Positions 26,801 to 41,800 of a DNA stretch of 64,000 bases are shown here, one piece after another. The DNA is from Lineus longissimus (Eukaryota; Nemertea; Pilidiophora; Heteronemertea; Lineidae). The translations under genes and the position numbers were made by a program. The notes beneath the pieces were generated by a model that saw nothing but the letters and a program-made list of their open reading frames with translations, made no database searches and was not told the origin of the DNA. The stretch is taken from positions 27,654,599 to 27,718,598 of the forward strand of contig NC_088309.1 in NCBI RefSeq assembly GCF_910592395.1, read 5' to 3'. Each line of letters begins with the position of its first letter. Within the stretch, counting starts at the first letter, position 1.

Positions 26801-29800
26801 CTAGTTACCGAAATCCTAGCATTGAGGGCAGGAACTGGCCTACGTTCTTCAATTCACACCTGCACTTGTAGCGGATTCGTCATTGCAGCATTTCGTTCAT
26901 AAAGGCTATTTCATAGGATGATCTACTCCTTGACAGAGCAATAACTCGCATGAAAGGATGTTTTTTTTTCGAACTCATCGAAGACCTTGAGGAGAAACAT
27001 GTAACTGGGCTTCGCACTTCGATGGCCTAGGCCACAATGTTGCAGTACAAGTCGGTATTTAGGCTTGTGTGTTTGCTTGACATCGAAGGGTGTTAACTGA
27101 CGACGGCAGTGTTATCTTACCGAACATTTATGAAACCTCATGTCTGATTAGCCAACACTACTACCGTTACATGCAAGCACGGCGTTATGGCTTGTAACAC
27201 TGTGTTTGGTACTGCTTGCTTCGATGCAGAATTCGTGACTGTTTCATCCAATTATGTCGTGGGATTTTACACGAATGGTGGCACATCATACATACATCAT
27301 ACATCTATTTGCATCGAATCGAAATTAAAGCTCCAATGACAGCCTCAAATGCTCATTTATAAGACGTAGGGATCGAATTTTATGAAGTACGTTTATGTTA
27401 AATCGTCTGATGCCCGAGGTGATAATTACAAATGTGTCATCGAAATGGAACTACCATGTTCATCAATTTAAACCGAATGCCCGAAGCAAGAGTTGAGATA
27501 CCCACCAATTACGAAAAGTATCACCAGCCAAGTCACACTTGTCAATGTGAAAAAAATATTTGAATTATGGACAATATAGGGATAGGCGAACTGATGATTA
27601 TAGAGAGAGATCTACTAGTATGACATTCCAGTATCTACTTTAGTATCGGCATACGTTGTATTTGTTTAGCCAAACACATGCAATGGTACCGGGAATGGTA
27701 CTCAAATAGAATCTAGTAAAGTATTCAGTTGTTTCCATGCAAGATTCTAAGGTTCTAAGATGTGACGATGCCATCTTGGATAGGTTAGTTGATCGAAACC
27801 ACCCCTGCCAGTACAACGTTAGTTACGTTGATGGCAGCGTTTGGGATAATAGCAAAAAATAGAGATTCCGAAGAAGGCTACCTGAGAGCAGAAGATGTGT
27901 CTAATAGAGCTATCACCAAATTTTTGCTTCCTGTTGTAAATGTGTAGATCGTAAATCACCATTAATGCAACTGCGTTCATTGTTTTGAAGCAATAAAATA
28001 GGAAAATAGGCTTACTGCTCTTACGCACTACCCTACGACTGGCCGTCGCCCCCGACTCAAAGCACAGTCGATCGATTTGTTTATGTGTTTAAAATGTAAT
28101 ATCAACATCTACAATATACACCATCTACCAAAGGAACAAAAAAATGGTGATTGGCACAGGTGACCCTCGCCACTTCATGAACTGAAAGAAGATATATATT
28201 AACTGACGGTCGGGTATATGTAACCTAAACGGACTTCAGCCGACGTGAGCATTTTCCCGATATTTGACCTCGTCCACAAATAGAACGGGCACCTATCCCC
28301 TCCCCGCGCAAAAGCGAGTGTCATGCAGGATATCATATCTACATCGGGTTTTTTTTGGCAGCAGGAGGGCCGTGGTAAGGTGCCATAAGCGCCATTTTGT
28401 GGAATCTTTTGCACATATTTCCTGGACAAGGAGTTGATCTGATGTTGTCCATGACATTGCTGCACTATAGGCTTAGTATAAATGCTATTTGTAACACGAA
28501 CAAGAATCCATTTGAGAAACTTGCTGATAGACTTTTTCAATCAGAAGTACTTAGTCCCTTATACGCGCAATTGGATTATAGACACGAGCAAGCCAGAATG
28601 GTTGTTTCGTGGATTTCTGTTCTATCATGTTGAGGAAGTTGAGATATACTGATGAATGTCCGATCCGACATCGTGCCAGCTCGGGGTGACAGCGAAAATC
28701 AATGTGACGAATAAGAAAGTGCGGGATAGATTGGTGGGTGACAGTGAATCGTATGTGACTGAGAAGAGGCCGCGAGAGGGAATTGGTGGCTCGATGCGGC
28801 AGTTTCAAACGAGCTGGTTGAGGGAGAAGACTATGTCGGATGATCGTTAGAGTAGAAAGTATAAACTTCTAATTTTTTGTTGTGAACGATAGCGCTAACG
28901 TTCATATATTGTTTCCGGCGACTTGAAAACCTTCCTCTTCATTGCGCCATTGCGTGAGATTCTGCGGACGAACTCCTGGCGCCAGGAGGAGGAACTTGCA
29001 GAGAATATGAAATTGAGTGCTCAGAGTAAGATGTATTGACATAAGTGTGCTGTGTCAGGGTTGCCCGGACAGCAGGTGATGGTAATGGTTCATTCATGTT
29101 TACTGTTGCTGTTGCCTCATGGCAACGGTCGAGTCTGGGAATATACAGTCACATTTCTGGACTTGGCCAAATTTGGGTGAATGCGACGCCGGCTGAAATG
29201 TGGATTTGAAGGTGTATGTGCCTCCTGAAATCACTTGCTGATATAGCTGACTCAAGTTTTCCTCAATTTTCAGTAAATCTTATTTTTTACCGATTTCAAA
29301 AATACACATGTTACTTTCAAAAATGTAGGAAATTGTCGTAAATTCTTTTCAACATAAAGTAAATTTTGTGTGATTTTGTATATGGAAGTTTTCACGAGGC
29401 ATAATGTAATGGAATGTGGAGAAGAAAAACTATGAGCCTATACCATGACCCAGGTAGAAGCTGGGATTTACAGGATTCGGAGCTAAACCTGCTGACCTTC
29501 ACCAAAGTTTCGCCAATTCCTTCGCATGACTAAAATATCAAAACAATGCATAACGCTAGATAATGGAATCATTTCTTGAAAGGCTTTCGTGCGCAAACCA
29601 AAGAACTTCACTGAATTCAAATAATAGCGCATCAACTTTATCTGCTCGGCAACTAACTTCATCTCGTATCAACGTTAGTAGCATCCTCAACTAAAAGCAG
29701 ATATTATAACTGAAATTACTTGAAAATCTATTTCCGATTGTCGGAAGGATAAGGCGTAGCCATGCAATATATGGTAATGGTAAAAAAAGACTTACTTAAA

Positions 29801-32800
29801 CACTTGTATGTTGGAGCGGTCTGGAATGTATTTGTCCGATAGTTGTAATGGCGACATTCAATTGTTACAGCCCGGATTCCTGGCCCACAGGTGGTACTGC
29901 ATGGACCCTTAAGGATGATGGCCCATCTGCGAAGAAATTATAATACATGTATAATTTATTGCTGGCAGGTCCTCCATCAAAGTGGCAACCACGCAAACAA
30001 ATCTTAACGGATTCAGCATCACGGCGATCTGAAGCTTGTGTGAAATAAAAATGTTGTTCTATCTCACGCAAGGTTCATATCGCCATAGCTTTCAGAGCTT
30101 CAAATTCTGAAAAATTTTGTTACACTTTCAAGGGGTATCCATTTAGATGAAAATATCTCTCAGAGACATTTTGTTCTTACGCTGGTTTTGACTTGACTGG
30201 TGGTGGTTTGTCAGCCTGTGGCTCGTCATACAGGTTACTGGCATACGGCAATGCCGCCTTCGCTGGCATCGATTTCATGCTGGACTTCTCACTCAGGTCA
30301 TCAGCAAACTGGAATTCGCCTGAAATGACTAAAAGGAAACTTGCATTCATTGTCTTGCTCTTCTTAACCGATGTTATGACGAATGACAGATCCAAACAGA
30401 ACAAACCCGAGTTTTGGGAAACACACGAATACCAGACGATAAACATGATCACTGTCTTACCTTCTGCCTCCTTAGATGGATAATCATCAAATTCTGTCTT
30501 GTTTGCATACGGGCAGACGACCCCAGTGTGACAGGTTATGGCTGACAATGGGTACTCTGACGGCGGGCAAAGGAGCCGCGAGGAGCTGCAGTAGACCTTT
30601 CTATACCGCATCCCAACACCACATGTTACGGAACACTGAAAATAAAGCAGTCGATCAAACTCGTCTTCTGAGCAGACTTAGGAAAGTTTTGATATCTGTA
30701 GGGAGCTTGATAGTTACACACATTCTGAAAAGACGGCGATGGCGATACCCATACCGAAGCAATCGATCAGTCAGTGTGTCCATCCAGCACCAACAACGTA
30801 GTATGGTATCTTACAGTCCAAATCCCAAACTCCCCTGTGGAAGAGCGGGTGTTTCGAAGAAGGAAATGTCCGACCTTACCCTTGACCACTTCCGTGTGTG
30901 CCACACGGGACAGTTCCCTTCGTTGCACTGTCTGGTCGCCTCCGGCCGCTTGGTTGCACACCTAGAGAGGTCTAGTCTCTTGAACATTCCCGAGGGCTTC
31001 CTCAGTCCACAAAACACGTCCCTCACTCGAATACCCTTGCCGCAGGACTGGCTGCATTCGCTCCAATCTTCATTGACCCATCTTAACAAGTAAATTATAA
31101 CCAAAACTGTTACAGCAATGTTTAAACATTTTGCTCCGCCCGGGGTCCTATGTCTGGCGTCCATCCTCATCGAAGACTGAAGATGGCGCCTGGGTCAGCC
31201 ATTTTGGTAATCGTCATCATATTGAAGATTACTTCTTTGTCATAACTCACGTGTAATAATCATAAGATACTGATATTCTGTTCAGCACAAAAGCAAAATG
31301 CTTCAGCAGACAATGGTTACTCAGGTTAAGACTGCATTTCATCCAAAAACATGCATGGGAAGTTGTACCAACAATAACAAAATGCCGAAACCCGGGAACT
31401 TTAGATCTTCAGTCTGACGCTCTCTCAGCTGCGCTACTTCGGCTCGTGATGTGTGTCTGGCGGACATTTACAGAATACCAAGTTTGGCTTACTCTGGTGT
31501 GCACGCTCCTATATCACAGGTTTTGATTTGTCTCGAAGGTTTCAACGTCGGATCACACTTTCTCGTTTTCACCCTTCTGTCTCGTTTGACATCTTTGCAG
31601 TAAAAGTTCTGCGTTTGCCGGCCTGAAAATGAAGGTGAAGTAATAGGTCTCTGTTGCAAACGGGTTTGGTAGCCCTCCAGGTCGGTAGTGAGTGAGATTG
31701 GAAGCTTGCCGATACCGATGGTCAAAGCCATCCTTGGCCAGCAGATGCTACAAATACTGCATGTATATGTAGGAGATTGACGTTTCTTCTCCGACAGTAA
31801 GGTGGTTAAAAGCAGAGCCAGCATATTTCTGGTTCTGTATTCAACGGAGCGAGGATTTTGGCAGTTCGAAGTTTACACTTTAGAATATTTGCATAGACTT
31901 AGACGTTTTCAACTCTACTGAGATAAAGTACATCTGACCTCATTTTTACGTAACTTGTATACTTGACTGTATCAATTATGTCAACGATATACGAACGTCA
32001 CGACCTTATGTGCAAATCAAAGAAGAAAAATGTCATTTCGTCATTTGTGTGAAAATTACCTTCTGATTGGGAGCTAAGTAGTTCAATAGCATGATCAAAA
32101 AATGCAACCACAAGTTATGTTTTACATCATCGACACATTCTTTTGCAATTAAGTTTTAATGAGTCAAGTAGCGCGACTTAAGTAGATCCAGGATGGAGAT
32201 GAAAATAAACGTGTTGTATATCGGAGAACAACTGCTTTGAGGCAGACAAAACAATTGTATTGGTCTGGTTTTGGTCTGGTATTGGTCTCGTTTTTTAGAA
32301 GTCAAAGCTTGTCTGACACTCTCGAACGGCACCCTCGAATTACAGCGTGTGCAACAAGGTATGCTCTCCCGATTTCATGAATCCGTGTGGACGATTTGGA
32401 TTCACTTAAGTAGAACTCTGTCAGAAGAACGTGATAACCGGCGGGTGTTTTGCTTTAAAATGAATTCATGGCAAGACTATGTATAGCTTTTGACTTCGGG
32501 AGCCAGACACTTATTAGATTTATTTTCAATCCTTCCGGGCATATGCATTATTCACCTTCAGGTGAATAACACTGGGTACGAGTGGTTGGGAATCCACCTA
32601 ATTTCTTAACAATTGTGATGATTTAAAAAAAAGAGAAATAGAACAGCGTTTTTCTTTTCTCATATCAGTTCTTTCGTCAGCCCTGGTATGCGAGGTTCAT
32701 TATTGTTAACCCACATATGAACGCGTACGTGCCTCAAACCTATTAAGCAGCTATTGATCTAGGTTGGTAAGGTTAATGTCTAATAGGGCAGTATCAAAGG

Positions 32801-35800
32801 GAAAACCCATTGACGGGTCGCTCTCTGTAATTGTTTTGAGCCTTTGTGTTTGACATGTCCGAACAAAACTTTAACATGACGAATCTTTGTTAGACATCGT
32901 AGGTGGCGAAACCCGTCAACTGACTTTCACTTTAATAGGACGAATAAATGGGATGAAGTTCTGTTACCTACACCACAGGTGACAGTACAAGGGGAGAACT
33001 CGTCTTCCACCCATACGTATCGGCTGCACGATGAACCATCACCTCTGCATACACCACAATGGTCGACCTGGGCTTCGTGGTCTAAGGTTCCATCACAACC
33101 TAAATCCTTAAAGAGAAGAGGTTACAATCATATTAAATGCAAGGACGATGTTCATATTTGCAAAGATTTTGGCATTTTCATTCGATTTTTCATTTCAAGT
33201 GAGCAGAATTGCGCTAATGAGGCGCTTAATAGCAAAAGATGGCCCAGCCATGACACCGGAAGTGGCGATGGTGGCGCCTCTGTAGTTTACAATGATAGTA
33301 TTCGGATAAAGCTTTCAACAGGGAGAATGAGATCCACCGTACCTTGCACACACCCCGGAGGCAGATGGCATCCTTTCTGTGCAGGCATCTCGTACCATCA
33401 ACAACATGGCGGCTTTTCTCTTCAATGATCCCTGTCCCCAGGCCACGACAGACCAGCGTGCACGGTAAACTTGTGTTGTGGTAGGCGACCCACTCTTCAT
33501 GTGATCGCTTGGTGTTGTAACCCGCACATTGCAAATCTCGAAAATCTACGGAGTTCTCGGGACATGGCTGCAAAAGGAAGACCACATTTGAGGTTACTGT
33601 CGCTGAAAATGCATTGAACGACGAATACATTTTCAGGGTTTGTATCATTACTGGCGCTAACTTTGGCGCTTAACTCTCTTTCCTTGTATGAGGCTACCTG
33701 TGATTCAACCTGACTTTATATCAGGGTCCTAGTATTACACTCAATCACATGGAGGTGGTAAGTGCCTACCTGGGTGTTACAAAGTTTAAATCTTGAACGA
33801 GGCCCTTTGCAGTCTTCCACAGATGCACATTGTCTGACCTGCTTGGTCACGCCGCCATCACAGAGTTTCGTACAGCTGCTCCAACGACTCCAAGGCGTCC
33901 ATTGGGCACGTATCACAGACACAAACAGCTGGAACGGGAGAGAAGGCGAGCATTAGCACATGATAGACAAGGAATCTGCAGAAAATATCACCTCATGTCA
34001 TAATCCTATAAGATATGAATTACATCGTTAATTTACAAGCAGAAGGAATCCTGGTAGCAACATCGACATAATTTGAAGTGGTTTGTTAAAACCAAGTTCC
34101 ACCTCTGCAACCCGGTTACAAAAAATCTTTTTAGTGATGTGGCGTTAGGTCTGGCCAAGCATAACTTCAGCTCAGGATTGTCAAAACAATAAATTATTGC
34201 TGTAATCTTAGCCGCGCTGGCGACTCCTCTTCCCACCTCTTCCCCCTAAACGTTCTTACTAAAATACTTGAATATGTCGGGAGGAAGTGAACTAACTTTG
34301 TGTTGTGATAGCTGCACAGAAAAAACAAAGCAAGCTAAAAATCATAGTGCCTAATCTACGAATGTTGAAAAAATCAGTTTCCGTTTCGCTGAGGAAATTC
34401 CTCAGCATATCAGACATGCCCTCCCACAAAATCATGTTTTGCACAAACATTAAAGTCACACAAGGCAATTCGGAAAGAGAAACCTGAGGCTATTTTTATT
34501 GTGCCACAGAGTACAAATGAAAAATATATCTGTTAAACGATAGGATGGTGAAAGGTACAAGAGACTCGGCCAAATTATACATATGTTCTTCGAAGTATGG
34601 TGAATGTTAACCTCAAGTACGTTGTTGAATTCCGCAAGAGAGTTCGGCAATACTTATGTCAATGTACAGATTGAACAGATCGTCATCAGATAGAGATACA
34701 ACTAGCTGAATGTATGTATTGTTTTATTTTGATTTACTGCCACTTTGAAAAAGATCTCTTCAGGGAAAGGTTCCATGACTCTTGGGTTAAAGCCAACCGG
34801 CTGATCGCAGAAAGAAAGCAGTTTTTGATGATCTTTTTATCAGTTACATAAGATGGACTCTTGAAGGCAGCCCACTCCGGCCATCCAATATAAGACAAAA
34901 TCCGCCGTCTAGTCGTACTTCCGCCTCCACTTCGGTTAATGATATACTCAAGTATAGTTCATGCGCCGGTGGTAAGCTTCAATATGCCATCTCTATATAC
35001 ATGTACTTTATCTTGTTTTCATCATCTTTATATAAAACCATTTCGCAGACGATGGAATCCCGGGAGAAAAAGCATTGCATACGAGACCTCGACATGTACC
35101 CGAGAATTCAAACCTTGAAAAAACCCGGCAACCTGATCTCGTGCGCAGGTATAGGGTCTACATGTTCATGGAAGATTTATATCCTGGCTACCAACTTATT
35201 TCGACCGTACTCTGACATTCTGAAAGACCCTGGATTTCAGTCGATTTCAACGGCATTCTCGGCAGTCTGGCATTTATTTGGCAGTTGGCGAGCGTTTGAG
35301 GGCGGCTGTTCTATATCATAGGTGAATGCTAACATTGAAGAGGTCGAGTCCCCAACATGCTTGACGTACGTGTAAGCGCGGTAAGGATCAAACACAGTGA
35401 AAGCGACGCAGGCATAACTTCTTTTTCGACCTTGTCGCGCGCTTATTCCCGGCCCACATGAGTACTGGGCCGAGTTGCTCAGTTGGCGTTAGCAGAATAG
35501 CGACCCACGATTGATGGCGTTTGCATAATTTGCTGTAGGAGATAACGCTCAGCTGAGCTAACGCTGGCATTTGCCTCTAACGCGGATTGAGTAACTACTG
35601 AGCCCAATCTACAATATATGGTTGGCTCTCAAGGGTATGCGTGATGCTAATTTTGTAGCCTAGTCGGTAGTTGGGTAACTATGTTGTGTTTATTCTCGTC
35701 ACTTGCACACCAGCCGGCATTTCAAACACTCAGACGGTGGTATGCTTTCTAAGAAATATATAGGTTCATCACTTGGTGAAACGTTTATTTTAATTTTTTG

Positions 35801-38800
35801 TTGGTTACTTCGCACATAACCGCGCGAGTGGCCTGTCTATAGGGTCTGGTACGTGTACATACAAAATGTAGTTGGACCTGGTGTGTGTACGGGTTACCGT
35901 TTCAACAGGCACGGATCCACAAACGGCGAGTTGCCGCCAAAACGAGCTATTCTGCCTTGACACCCGCCTCTTCGACTATACCGTCTTATCTGGGATCCTA
36001 CTTGCTGTCATTTCTGTAATGAAATAGGTTTGCGCACTGAAAAGGGTTTACATCTCTAGAGTTGGATTCGGTGTTCAATTTACAGTTGATGTCCCTGGTT
36101 TTGTGCTCACTATGGCCATTAATGTTCCTGGTTCAAGCTGCGATTTTCCCTTCGTCTCTTGCTCCAAAAATTCAAATACAACAATGCATGTGATAATTTT
36201 ACTATCTTTTCTCGGACAGTTTGTTTTATCAAGATACACTCCACTAAAAAGGAGCGGTAACTAACACGATGGAGTTCACTGTCCTCTCGATCATTTCACT
36301 AATGGTGCTGTAAAAAAACAATACAGTATGATACTTGATGATCGTAATTAAACTCAAGACTACGATGATATTGTTGCATGCATGGGTGGCCTAATTTGAC
36401 TTTTTCATACATATGAACTCCTTCTCAACACGAGAACACGCACATTAGCGCACAAAATGTAGGGCCTATAGGCTGAACTATAATTTTCCGTTGACTGTTA
36501 GTGAAATCGTATAAATATTCCATGAAGTACAACTTGTGTGCAATTACCATCACATCTTTTGATGCCCTTATATGTATTTTGGCGCCTGAACGTAGACCAC
36601 AATGCAGCCAATGGTGAACCTCAGCAGCTACTATAACATCAACATGATTTTATTGTTAGACTCATCCAAGGCACGAGGTAATGATGAGGGCAATATGGAG
36701 AATCCAACTGTGTGTGACCTGCATACCATCTGAGGAGAGGAGGCGGCTACTGGGATCGGACATGACATTTCCTGTTGGGCTGCCTCATTGTACATAATTG
36801 TAATTAACAGGGTGGGCGAGTGTATCCCATGTCCTTCAGAATCTAAGTGAATCTCTCGTCCCACCAGTCTGTGACCAGAGGTTTTGGGCGTTTTTTACTT
36901 GAAGGTTTAAGAACATGTATCCACGTCGAGTTTTGGACTGGTACCTTTCACTTACACATCCGCCTTCAGTCATGTCGATAGCTGTTGAACAGGCTGCCTT
37001 CGTTGTTGGCCGTGTTGTTGTAGCGGCAATATATATCACATACTTGCACGGATTTTTTATCAAGCAAAGTATGAGGTACTTAATGACCGAAATAAGCCGC
37101 GTTCATCAGATACCGATGACATTTTGGAGAAAGCATGTTAAGTCCAGAGGTATACATGTACTTGTAGAGGAAAAGAGCAACATGCATGGTACACCATCTA
37201 TTCCGACCGTAGCCTATTTGAAGGACATATATTTTGCCCAAGAATCCTACAGCCGGCTATGATATTCTAGGTGCAAGTATTAAAATTGGAATCAGCGACT
37301 CGTACGATAAATCACTTTTGTCGAGGGTGGCACTATAAACTATATTTCTTACGAAGATTCTTAGAACAAAAGTGTTCGTGTTGTTGACCTACCGTTTATA
37401 ATATGATGTATGATGACGCAAACCTTTAGAAAAAGTCTTTCAAAGACTCTGCAAAAAGTAAGATAAATTGTCGGGCATTATCATTGATCTTTATATTTGC
37501 ACAGTGCATCTAAATCATGTCGTATCTTTTTTCTAATTCTATGCAGGGGCGATAATGACAGATACCCGTCTGGTTGCATATCATTCTCGTGCTGACATAT
37601 AATAACGGTTATCTTGGTACATACATATTTAGCTATTTTTGAGGCATGCTGTAATTACTGTAATTTTGTTTACAGAACAGTAGGAGTAAGACCTACATCT
37701 CTACCAAGTTCGACTTCTTTTGTTGGTGCATCTGGTGTCGGATTTAGTGCACATAAATAAAACAGCTATGTTACACAATGTGTATAATCAGTGATGTATG
37801 ATTTTTAGTACCCGCCCGTCACTCGGACCCCTTTTTGTCAGTATGAGGTCGAATGTGAACCGTAAGCTGGTTGGAAGACGGGGCAACCGTTAGTATCTCT
37901 TGATAAAACTGGGCATCTGTCGTTTGCACAATGTTTTCATTTCTGGGCGACACAAAAAGCAGCCTCCAATCCTCCTGTAGCCATTGGATGGTTTACTGGT
38001 TTAAAGTTTACTGGAATCGGGTAAATCTGATTGCCACATGCCACGATTCACATCAGCAAATGAACATATCCTCAAAAAATGGTATCTTGGGATCCTACAT
38101 GAATCATTACAAGATCGTCAATCAACCTGTGTAATGACTAATCCAATAGAAATTCATTTTTTGATTGTCTTAGCCGTATCAGTAGAGTTTGGTTGAAAGT
38201 ATTCGAGACACGACAATTGTTATGCTTCGTGCCCTATTATTAAGATGAAGACTAACAGAAATACATCGGTCTACTTCTGCCTGCCATTCGTGACCGGAAG
38301 GTGGTGCGCTCCAACCAAGCTTTGGCTGACAACCTCTCGCTCAATACGCTGAACTTTTTCGGTGCTTTGCCCGGCGCCACTTGGCTACGCCGACTGAAAA
38401 GCATCACAAAAAGCTTGGCGGACCATCATGATTTTGTCATCAACTCCTATCTGGACCCTGTCATCACTACAGCAACGATCCTTTGGGGGTAATAAACTGC
38501 ATATAACACCTATTGTATTTTATGCCGAAACCCGTCAAACACGTCATCAAACCAATGACATTAATAGCATACAAAAATGCAAACATGCAATTATCATCAT
38601 AGAGTAATTATCATTGCTCCACGACAATTTGTCTTACACCCGCATTATACTACCAACAGTAGCGTTACTTTTTATGGCAATCTCATTAGATTTATGGGAA
38701 CAAGTTCTTTGGACACTCACATCAATTAAAAAAATTACATCCCGGCCAGACGAGTCGTGTATTACTGTTGAATTGGGCCTAATTGGGTGATGCATTCTTT

Positions 38801-41800
38801 CGGGAACGAGGGAACTGACAGGCAAATCAAAGCGTTCTCCAGCAATAAAACAACCTCTGCCATGCAGTGGACATAGGAGAATTTGAGTTCAAGAACCTCT
38901 GATGGGTAATTCCCCCTGGTTTTAACATCTCTATCATAAAACCGCCCATCAACTTAAGTAATCGTTGGGAAAGGTACTGAGAGCGAAGGCCTATGTGATA
39001 TGATGTGAGATTTGCTGATGATATCGTATCGTACAAGATGAAAGCTTATTGATACATTGGCTGTGTTTTCCAATGTGGAGATGTGACGTGAATGCAATAG
39101 GTCCGTTGAGCGGGACCAGACCACACAAGACAAGATCACTTCCCTCACGGGTGAGATAAATTACCTTACAGTTTTCACCCTTCTGATTAATAGGTGGCAC
39201 AAGACTGAAATGAATGGAATTAAGTGTGTAATTGTAAAAAGAGAACCATTGCATTGCAGTAAATCATATTAAATGCAAACAACTTAGTCCCGGAATCCAC
39301 GCGCAATCAATCTTTGTTATTCTTGTAGTTGGATCGCTGTGAATGCAGCGCAGATACGTTTTTTTATCGTTGTGTCATAAATAACAGAGTGGCTTATAGC
39401 AGACACACATATGACCAGAAATCATGCAGCAATGATTCGCCCAGTTTTTTTAAAGAATCTCCAAATCGCAGTTCAAAACCAACGCAAAGGCACTTCAGTT
39501 CAACGAATCACTTCACCATGATGAATGAACCGATTCTCAGTTGCGACAGTGTAAAGAATGATAAGGCACTTCAGTTCAACGAATCACTTTACCATGATGA
39601 ATGAACCGATTCTCAGTTTCGACAGTGTACAGAATGATAAGGCACTTCAGTTCAACGAATCACTTTACCATTTTGATTGGACCGACTCTCAGTTTCGACA
39701 GTGTACAGAATGATAAGGCACTTCAGTTCAACGAATCACTTTACCATTTTGATTGGACCGACTCTCAGTTTCGACAGTGTACAGAATGATAAGGCACTTC
39801 AGTTCAACGAATCACTTTACCATTTTGATTGGACCGACTCTCAGCTTCGACAGTGTACAGAATGATAAGGCACTTCAGTTCAACGAATCACTTTACCATT
39901 ATGATTGAACCGACTCTCAGTTTCGACAGTGTACAGAATGATAAGGCACTTCAGTTCAACGAATCACTTTACCATTTTGATTGGACCGACTCTCAGTTTC
40001 GACAGTGTACAGAATGATAAGGCACTTCAGTTCAACGAATCACTTTACCATGATGAATGAACCAATTCTCAGTTGCGACATGGTAAAGAATGAGAAGGCA
40101 CTTCAGTCTAATGAGTGCCTTTACCATTTTGATTGGACCGACTCTCAGTTTCGACAGTGTACAGAATGAGAAGGCACTTCAGTCTAATGAGTGCCTTTAC
40201 CATTTTGATTGGACCGACTCTCAGTTTCGACAGTGTACAGAATGAGAAGGCACTTCAGTCTAATGATTGCCTTTACCATTTTGATTGGACCGACTCTCAG
40301 TTGCGACAGGGTAAAGAATGAGAAGGTACTTCAGTCTAATGATTGCCTTTACCATTTTGATTGGACCGACTCTCAGTTTCGACAGTGTACAGAATGAGAA
40401 GGCACTTCAGTCTAATGATTGCCTTTACCATTTTGATTGGACCGACTCTCAGTTGCGACAGGGTAAAGAATGAGAAGGCACTTCAGTCTAATGATTGCCT
40501 TTACCATTTTGATTGGACAGACTCTCAGTTTCGACAGTGTACAGAATGATAAGGCACTTCAGTTCAACGAATCACTTTACCATGATGAATGAACCAATTC
40601 TCAGTTGCGACAGGGTAAAGAATGAGAAGGCACTTCAGTCTAATGATTGCCTTTACCATTTTGATTGGACCGACACTCAGTTGCGACAAGGTAAAGAATA
40701 AGAAGGGACTTCAGTCTAATGAATGCGTTACCATTTTGATTTGACCGATTCTCAGTTGGGAAATGTCTGCACAGCATGGGTCTCTGACACATGTGCCGTT
40801 TTGCCTTAGTGACATTTGCTCACGACATAAGTGCTGCTAATAAGACATATAATAAGGTGGTTGAGCGATCTTTCAATTAGCCCTGCTGAGAGTTTATGCG
40901 TCGACAATCGACAGAAGTAGGCCACCCAGAGTCGAAATATATTTACATAAGATCTACTACGATAAGATGAAATTGGCGAAAAGGCCTACCCCTCAGAACC
41001 GATTGGGAAGCCGTTGACACTAAAGATGGACACTGCAAAGGTTGTCACTTGTAAAAGCTTCCCAAAGCAAAAATAGGGCCAGAGTGCTGAAGCTTTCTTT
41101 AATCCCGGTCTCATTGGCCTTTAATCAGCGACCGCGAGCAAGCGGTTTGCAATCACTGCTCAAAAACTGAAGCAGTGTATGAAAATTACTGACCTGGCAC
41201 CCTTCAGACCACCAGCGTTCATTGCAGATCATTTGGTACCCGACTAACGAGACACTAAATGTGAGAACAATATGAATAAACGTGCCGACAAAGCGGTCTG
41301 GCAAATTACATGAGGCAAAAAGTATACTGTTTAATGTAAATAGTAGTCGACCGCAGAATATCCATTATTTCATGTTCAATTATTAGCCCATTTTTATATC
41401 AAAGGATCGTTTCATTGAGAGGTCGCTGATTCATGGGTCTGGAAAAAATAGTAAATTTAGGTTTATTTCAAACGGTTTCAACTTACTACATCAATCGGTC
41501 ACAACCCAATCATCTACCCAATCATTGGTAGTTTGTTCTCAAATTCTGGATTTTAATTACATGGAAAACTTTCATAATCATCATAATCATCATAATCATC
41601 ATCATCATCATCATCATAATCATCATCGATTGTTGACCTTTGCCTATACCATGGCACGCCAGAGAGCAGGGAGGTCATCTTTACCGGAAGATGGTGTGGG
41701 TGCCCCTCACCTGAGTACTTAGACTATAACATCAGATATGACGAAGGTTTTTCTCAGCGAAATTATACACCAACAGTTAACATAAGCACATTTCGCGTTT

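Noticed and set aside
30476-31093. Plus-strand frame of 205 codons
   Set aside because: It runs antisense across two ADAMTSL exons and the intron between them; no domain of its own.
38523-38545. TGCCGAAACCCG, like a tRNA-Phe 3' end on the minus strand
   Set aside because: Only about 12 bases match; the rest of a tRNA is absent.
39329-40701. Series of overlapping 62-codon frames
   Set aside because: They recur with the 76-bp repeat unit, which is not a multiple of three, and have no start or splice support; they are repeat by-products.
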